Source: Helicobacteraceae bacterium
Lineage (GTDB): Bacteria; Campylobacterota; Campylobacteria; Campylobacterales; SZUA-545
Assembly: GCA_031275395.1 (NCBI GenBank)
Contig: JAISOU010000025.1
Location: forward strand, 1-18,320
DNA length: 18,320 bases
Direction: 5' to 3'
Shown: piece by piece, positions 15,096-18,320 of the stretch
How the letters are laid out: every line of letters begins with the position of its first letter
Numbering within the stretch: the first letter of the stretch is position 1
Notes under the pieces: generated by a model
Database searches by the model: none
Told to the model about the DNA's origin: nothing
Seen by the model: only the letters and a program-made list of their open reading frames with translations
Program-made: the position numbers and the translations under genes

Positions 15096-15767
15096 TCAAA
15101 ATCCCAATGATTCTCCAACAAGTATCACTTTTATTCTTCCGGGTATTTTGCACATTCTTGTTTCAATGATGTAAGAACACATACATTCATCTGTTTTACA
15201 ATCAAAACACATTCCGGTAAGAGCGCACGGAGTGTTTTCGGGCATTTTGAGAAGTGGGTTTATGGAAATTCTGTGGGCATTTACCGGCGCGGCGTATGTT
15301 CTTGCTCTTACTCTTGCATCTTCGGACGTTTTACACACCTTGTTCATTCCGATAATAACAATAACGCTTTTTGGTCCAAATGTCATTGCCGCGACTCTAT
15401 TTCCTACGCCGTCAACATTAACCATTATGCCGTCTTCGCTGATTGCATTTACGCTTGTCAAATATACATCGCTCAATAACGCCTTACGCATTAAATCAAA
15501 CCGCTCATCTATCGTTTTTGCGGTATCGCGGTTGATAATTGTAAGGTCTGTTTTATAAATTCTATCTATGAGTCCTATTTCGCGAATTGTAACAGAGCCG
15601 CCCCACGAAACCGACGAACCTTCCGATATTAATGACATTGCCTTTTCTACCGCTTCGTCTTTGTTCTTACAGTAAAACGCCTCGAATTTCCTACTTTTTA
15701 AACTTTTTATAATCTTAATAGCCGAAAGTTCATATTTTTTACTTATCGCGTTATCTTTTTCTTCCAT
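15096..15767 (-). CDS. LUD-domain protein (LutC/YkgG, DUF162 family), Firmicutes-like
   Basis: 223 aa. Seen: VSWGGSVTIREIGLIDRIYK, then IINRDTAKTIDERFDLMRKA, TSVNAISEDGIMVNVDGVGN, RVAAMTFGPKSVIVIIGMNK, and a Cys-rich tail PCALTGMCFDCKTDECMC before GRIKVILVGESLGF. Together these match stand-alone LUD proteins common in Clostridia and related Firmicutes. The family includes lactate-utilisation LutC, but this one lacks lutA and lutB neighbours and its substrate is unknown; the cysteines could hold a metal or iron-sulfur site, which is inference. I chose the ATG at 15767; a TTG at 15785 has no ribosome site. Composition is more AT-rich than the core genes, and GATC is absent. Likely acquired from outside. 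Confidence 0.88.
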   Translation of the reverse strand: MEEKDNAISKKYELSAIKIIKSLKSRKFEAFYCKNKDEAVEKAMSLISEGSSVSWGGSVTIREIGLIDRIYKTDLTIINRDTAKTIDERFDLMRKALLSDVYLTSVNAISEDGIMVNVDGVGNRVAAMTFGPKSVIVIIGMNKVCKTSEDARVRARTYAAPVNAHRISINPLLKMPENTPCALTGMCFDCKTDECMCSYIIETRMCKIPGRIKVILVGESLGF

Positions 15768-15775
15768 TTGCCATT

Positions 15776-15865
15776 TTACTTCCAAAGATAGTTTATACTC
15801 AACGAAGTTTCCAGAACTATATCGGTTGGATATACTATCGGGTCTTTTAATATTTGAATTTCCAT
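15776..15865 (-). pseudogene. 29-codon stub just upstream of the LUD gene (possible DUF3788 N-terminus)
   Basis: An excellent TTAAGGAG site precedes ATG 15865, which encodes MEIQILKDPIVYPTDIVLET and then SLSINYLWK before TAA, eight bases ahead of the LUD ATG. The PT-x-x-V-L and LW spacing recalls the N-terminus of DUF3788-type proteins, but this is from memory and weak. Either it is the remaining end of a gene whose rest was replaced, or a short leader peptide that couples translation to the LUD gene, whose own ribosome site is poor. Confidence 0.5.
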
Positions 15866-15959
15866 GATTTTCTCCTTAATTTTTAATACCGTCAATCAAT
15901 TTTAAGCCATATTATACATAACATTCTTGCTGTATATGATATTTTGACCCGCTCATCTA

Positions 15960-16187
15960 TTAGGCGGCAGCTTCGCGCTTTTCGCGTTCGCCTAGCCAAC
16001 CAAGAATAAATCACGCCAATCCTAGCTGCCAATAACGGCAAAATCAACCCCCGATCCAACCAGCCACGCGGATACGCCTGCCAACATTCTTACGATCGAA
16101 GCAACCGCAACCTGTAGCTTGTCGGGTTTTTGGGGCGCGGTTTTGATAGCTCTTTGAGCTGCGGGCTTTTTCTTTTTTTGCCGCCAT
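15960..16187 (-). pseudogene. Decayed small basic-hydrophobic protein gene
   Basis: An AAGGAG site precedes ATG 16187. As written the frame gives 47 codons (MAAKKEKARSSKSYQNRAPK and on, ending GWIGG at 16044) with no hydrophobic stretch. Dropping one A from the A7 run after the third codon gives a better protein: MAAKKKKPAAQRAIKTAPQK, PDKLQVAVASIVRMLAGVSA, then WLVGSGVDFAVIGS. A further one-base shift continues it as LGLA, TGA (where Trp would fit), then FILGWLGEREKREAAA and TAA at 15960. The restored product would be about 75 aa with a lysine-rich start and hydrophobic centre. Two indels plus a nonsense change point to a real pseudogene. Family not recognised. Confidence 0.55.
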
Positions 16188-16375
16188 ATTTACTCCTTGC
16201 GCTAACGATTTCGCGCTTGTATTTTCACGGCGCAATTTGTAAAACAAACGGCAAAGTTAAAAAATCGGACGCGGCGAAAACTTGATTTGCGAGGCGGATC
16301 TATTAGCGCGCAAAACTTAAGCTAAAGGGCGATACAATAGCGAGATGATATTCTTTTTATAGTTAATCCTTATCG

Positions 16376-16421
16376 GCTTTTTTCGTAAATCTCGGACTGG
16401 GACTCCGCAAACGAAAGAGGC
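16376..16421 (+). promoter_or_regulatory. Structured leader of the RlmN-like gene
   Basis: GCTTTTTTCGT (16376-16386) pairs with ACGAAAGAGGC (16411-16421) over 11 positions, with two G-U pairs, and encloses an inner CGGA/TCCG stem with loop CTGGGAC. It ends 25 bases before the ATG at 16447. Between them is a two-codon reading frame, ATG-TCC-TGA (16428-16436), of uncertain meaning. Could be a regulatory RNA structure; no T tract follows, so it is not a simple terminator. Confidence 0.4.
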
Positions 16422-16446
16422 GCTTTAATGTCCTGAAAGGTTAACT

Positions 16447-17433
16447 ATGAAAAGCGTTCATAGCGGTTCTATCTCCATTGCGGAGATTATCAACGATCCC
16501 TTCAATTTTACATATAACGAGATCTGCGGCGTTATCGGCGAGAGCGGCGCTAAATCGATCTATTCGCTTTTATACAAAAAAGATTTTGTTAAAAAAGCGC
16601 GTTCGATATGGATAAAAGAGATAGTCAAAGACGCGCAAGCGAATAAATATATTTTTGAGCTATCCGACAATAAGCATATAGAAACCGTTAGTATTAAGCG
16701 AAGAACGGGCGTTAGCGCGTGCGTAAGCGTTCAGGTTGGTTGCCCGTGCAAGTGCATCTTTTGCGAATCGGGTAAAAACGGCTTAATAAGAAATCTAAGC
16801 GCGTCCGAAATAGTTCAGCAGGTTATTTACCTAAAAGAGCGCGTAAATAGAATTGTATTTATGGGCATAGGCGAGCCGTTGTTTAATTACGAGGCGTTGA
16901 TAAAATCGATCCATATTTTAAGAGATCGAAACGGGTTGGATTTTCCCACAGACGGTATTACCATTTCAACGATCGGAACGATAAAAACGTTAAAGAAAAT
17001 ACGGGAGGAGCATATAAAAATCCAGCTAACGCTATCTCTACACGCCGCGACGCAAAAGGTTAGGGATTATCTTATGCCCGCAACGCGCGGAAACGATATA
17101 AACGAAACGGTTAAAGCCGCTTTGTCGTATTCAAAACGGCATAATAGAAAATTGGTCGTAGCCTATCTGTTATTGCGCGGCATAAACGATAGCGCGTTGG
17201 ATATAAAAAAGCTAGTCGAATGGTTCAAAGACGAAAACGCTATGATCAATTTGCTAGACTACAATAAAACGAGCGGCGCTTTAGCGTCGGTAGATAAAAA
17301 GCGGCTAGAGTATTTCAAAAATAGCTTACTTGACTATGGCGTGGAGGCAAAAATAAGATCCTCTCGCGGTAGAAATATAAACGCCGCTTGCGGTCAGCTT
17401 GCAAGCATATATAATAAAACAAAAGACGGCTAA
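16447..17433 (+). CDS. rlmN: RlmN/Cfr-family radical SAM RNA methyltransferase
   Basis: Methylates C2 of an adenosine, in RlmN A2503 of 23S rRNA and A37 of some tRNAs; Cfr methylates C8 of A2503 and gives resistance to several ribosome antibiotics. 328 aa, somewhat short. The iron-sulfur motif is C99-x3-C103-x2-C106 in VGCPCKCIFC, with an extra C101; the two catalytic cysteines are C92 (seven before the cluster, as in E. coli RlmN) and C315 in NAACGQL. Also seen: GIGEPLFNYE (usual GMGEP), ITISTIGTIKTL, LTLSLHAATQKVRDYLMPAT. All catalytic parts are present, so it should be active. RlmN itself is the simplest reading; sequence divergence and accessory surroundings allow a second, Cfr-like copy. 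GAAAGG precedes the ATG. Confidence 0.85.
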   Translation: MKSVHSGSISIAEIINDPFNFTYNEICGVIGESGAKSIYSLLYKKDFVKKARSIWIKEIVKDAQANKYIFELSDNKHIETVSIKRRTGVSACVSVQVGCPCKCIFCESGKNGLIRNLSASEIVQQVIYLKERVNRIVFMGIGEPLFNYEALIKSIHILRDRNGLDFPTDGITISTIGTIKTLKKIREEHIKIQLTLSLHAATQKVRDYLMPATRGNDINETVKAALSYSKRHNRKLVVAYLLLRGINDSALDIKKLVEWFKDENAMINLLDYNKTSGALASVDKKRLEYFKNSLLDYGVEAKIRSSRGRNINAACGQLASIYNKTKDG

Positions 17434-17436
17434 ACA

Positions 17437-17453
17437 GAGCGGCAAAGCCGCTC
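17437..17453 (+). terminator. Stable GAGCGGC-AAA-GCCGCTC hairpin after the RlmN-like gene
   Basis: A perfect seven-pair stem with an AAA loop begins three bases after the stop codon. Only TT follows, so intrinsic termination would be weak. It also forms the first half of the double-hairpin element. Confidence 0.5.
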
Positions 17454-17493
17454 TTGGCGGCGAAGCATATACAGTCCTGTTATGTGCAGTACC
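17437..17493 (+). repeat. Double-hairpin element, copy 2
   Basis: The AAA-loop hairpin is followed by 17464-17493, whose GCATATACAG-TC-CTGTTATGTGC folds back with a mismatch and an extra base; an outer GGCGG/CCGCC pairing (about 17457-17461 with 17492-17496) is possible. Copy 1 has the same order and the same CAG-NN-CTG tip. Confidence 0.5.
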
Positions 17494-17499
17494 GCCGTA

Positions 17500-18255
17500 C
17501 TACTGTTGGTCAAAATCAAAACACATTTGCTTATTCAATTGTACTGCTCTTTTTACTATTCCCTTCCCTTTAGATGCCATTACACAATATTCAAATAATC
17601 TTTTGTTACAATTTCTTTTTCTAATTACGACAGACTTTATATCATTAAAACCACACATCTCAAACATCTTTTTATATAATAAATCAGAATCAACATTAAC
17701 TCCAAAAAAAGTTGAATTTCCAATAATATAATATACATCAGAATTATTATTTAAAATAGAATACAATCTTCGTATATGCAAATACATATCATAAAAGTAT
17801 TTATGAACATATATGCTCATTAACTTTGAATTTTCCATATTTGTACTTAATATTCTATCCACATAATCAGTTAGTAAATTGAAATTAATATTTTCTTCAG
17901 GATTCCAAAACATTAATTTACTTGTCGCTGACCCCCAGGTCCCACCTATACAATTCCAATCAATTTCACTTGAATCATTGGAATTGGTTAAAAATTTAAG
18001 CCAATACATATATGGACGTAATTCTCTTATATAACTTATTCGATTAGGATAAGGAGGTGAAGTTATTACAATATCCATATTTTTAATTTTTTTTAATGCT
18101 TTTGAATCATCATGGAAAATACTTATTTTACCAATGATTTCTTCTTTAGAAGATTCGATTATTGATTCCATTATTTTATAAAATAAATCAAATAATTTAT
18201 TAATTGGCATCCTGAAATTCCTAGTGCAACCTGATAGAATAAACCAAGGTGGCAC
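17500..18255 (-). pseudogene. 5'-truncated DNA methyltransferase (TSPPY type) next to an IS30 end
   Basis: The C-terminal part of an amino-methyltransferase acting on DNA (N4-cytosine or N6-adenine). Seen: SIFHDDSKALKKI, catalytic motif IV ITSPPYPNRISYIRELRPYM, then DVYYIIGNSTFFGVNVDSDL and FNDIKSVVIRKRNCNKRLFE at the end. The S-adenosylmethionine motif (F/Y-x-G-x-G) is absent. In relatives of this type it lies before motif IV, that is, in the part that is missing. The open frame runs to 18255 into the IS30-like left end; an ATG at 18210 could restart it, but the product would lack the cofactor site. The DNA is far more AT-rich than any other gene here, so it came from elsewhere. Interruption by the IS is inference from position. 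Confidence 0.75.
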
Positions 18256-18320
18256 AAATGGGGTATCAAAGAATTACAATGGAAGAGCGGGAGGAAATAT
18301 TTCGCCTGCGTTATGAAGAT
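18215..18320 (+). mobile_element. Left end of an IS30-family insertion sequence (runs off the window)
   Basis: Non-coding bases before the transposase start (from about 18215, TTCCTAGTGCAACCTGATAG onward) look like an IS30-type terminal inverted repeat, with the GTGCAAC core often found there. The exact end cannot be fixed without the right end or the target duplication. Confidence 0.6.
18258..18320 (+). CDS. IS30-family transposase, N-terminal fragment (cut by window end)
   Basis: ATG at 18258 follows AAGGTGG. The 21 visible codons begin MGYQRITMEEREEIFRLRYE, the standard IS30 transposase N-terminus (a Y-x-x-(I/L)-T-x-EER-x-x-I pattern) that starts its helix-turn-helix DNA-binding domain. 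DDE catalytic residues lie outside the window. Adjacent to, and probably the cause of, the truncated methyltransferase. Confidence 0.85.
   Translation, partial: MGYQRITMEEREEIFRLRYED

Overview
The window reads as chromosomal DNA of a Campylobacterota (epsilonproteobacterial) organism. The clues are a NavAb-type sodium channel whose selectivity filter matches the Arcobacter butzleri channel as I remember it, the ffh-rpsP-khpA-rimM gene order, a 17-base poly-C tract, TTG starts on several core genes and the general look of the proteins. Most of the window is of intermediate GC and very rich in GATCG; the 8-mer GCGATCGC occurs at least nine times. Lineage below phylum cannot be read from the sequence alone.

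Layout. 1-252: broken gene with a poly-G17 tract, divergent from serB (362-985). 982-4838, minus strand: an apparent operon, CoA-binding protein > ilvA > small membrane protein > hemH > miaA, joining isoleucine synthesis, the last step of haem synthesis and tRNA modification. 4944-7690, plus: YggT-family protein, a chemoreceptor with a CxxCH haem-type sensor domain (no normal start codon, and an in-frame reading frame after its stop), and a GIY-YIG nuclease. 7691-8108: repeat-rich spacer. 8109-9406, plus: voltage-gated sodium channel and a flavin-type split-barrel protein. 9411-12559, minus: rimM, khpA, rpsP, ffh and an RluA-type pseudouridine synthase; trmD and rplS, the usual partners after rimM, are absent here. 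12654-12989: EmrE-like exporter. 12990-13776: no intact gene, but traces of a frameshifted one. 13777-14912: convergent tag and maf.

15.0-18.3 kb is an accessory region: a LUD-domain gene of Firmicutes-like sequence preceded by a 29-codon gene stub, a decayed small membrane-protein gene, an RlmN/Cfr-type radical SAM methyltransferase with a structured leader, a very AT-rich DNA methyltransferase cut at its 5' end, and the start of an IS30-family element. Two related double-hairpin elements (15024-15068 and 17437-17493) bracket the LUD to RlmN-like segment. GCGATCGC is absent after 14753.

The main themes are gene decay by small indels or point changes at several separate places (the poly-G gene, the chemoreceptor ends, 13043-13417, 15960-16187) beside intact core genes, and an IS-associated accessory segment. 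I did not find a clearly new multi-gene system. The strongest unexplained signals are the paired double-hairpin element and the structured leader of the RlmN-like gene.
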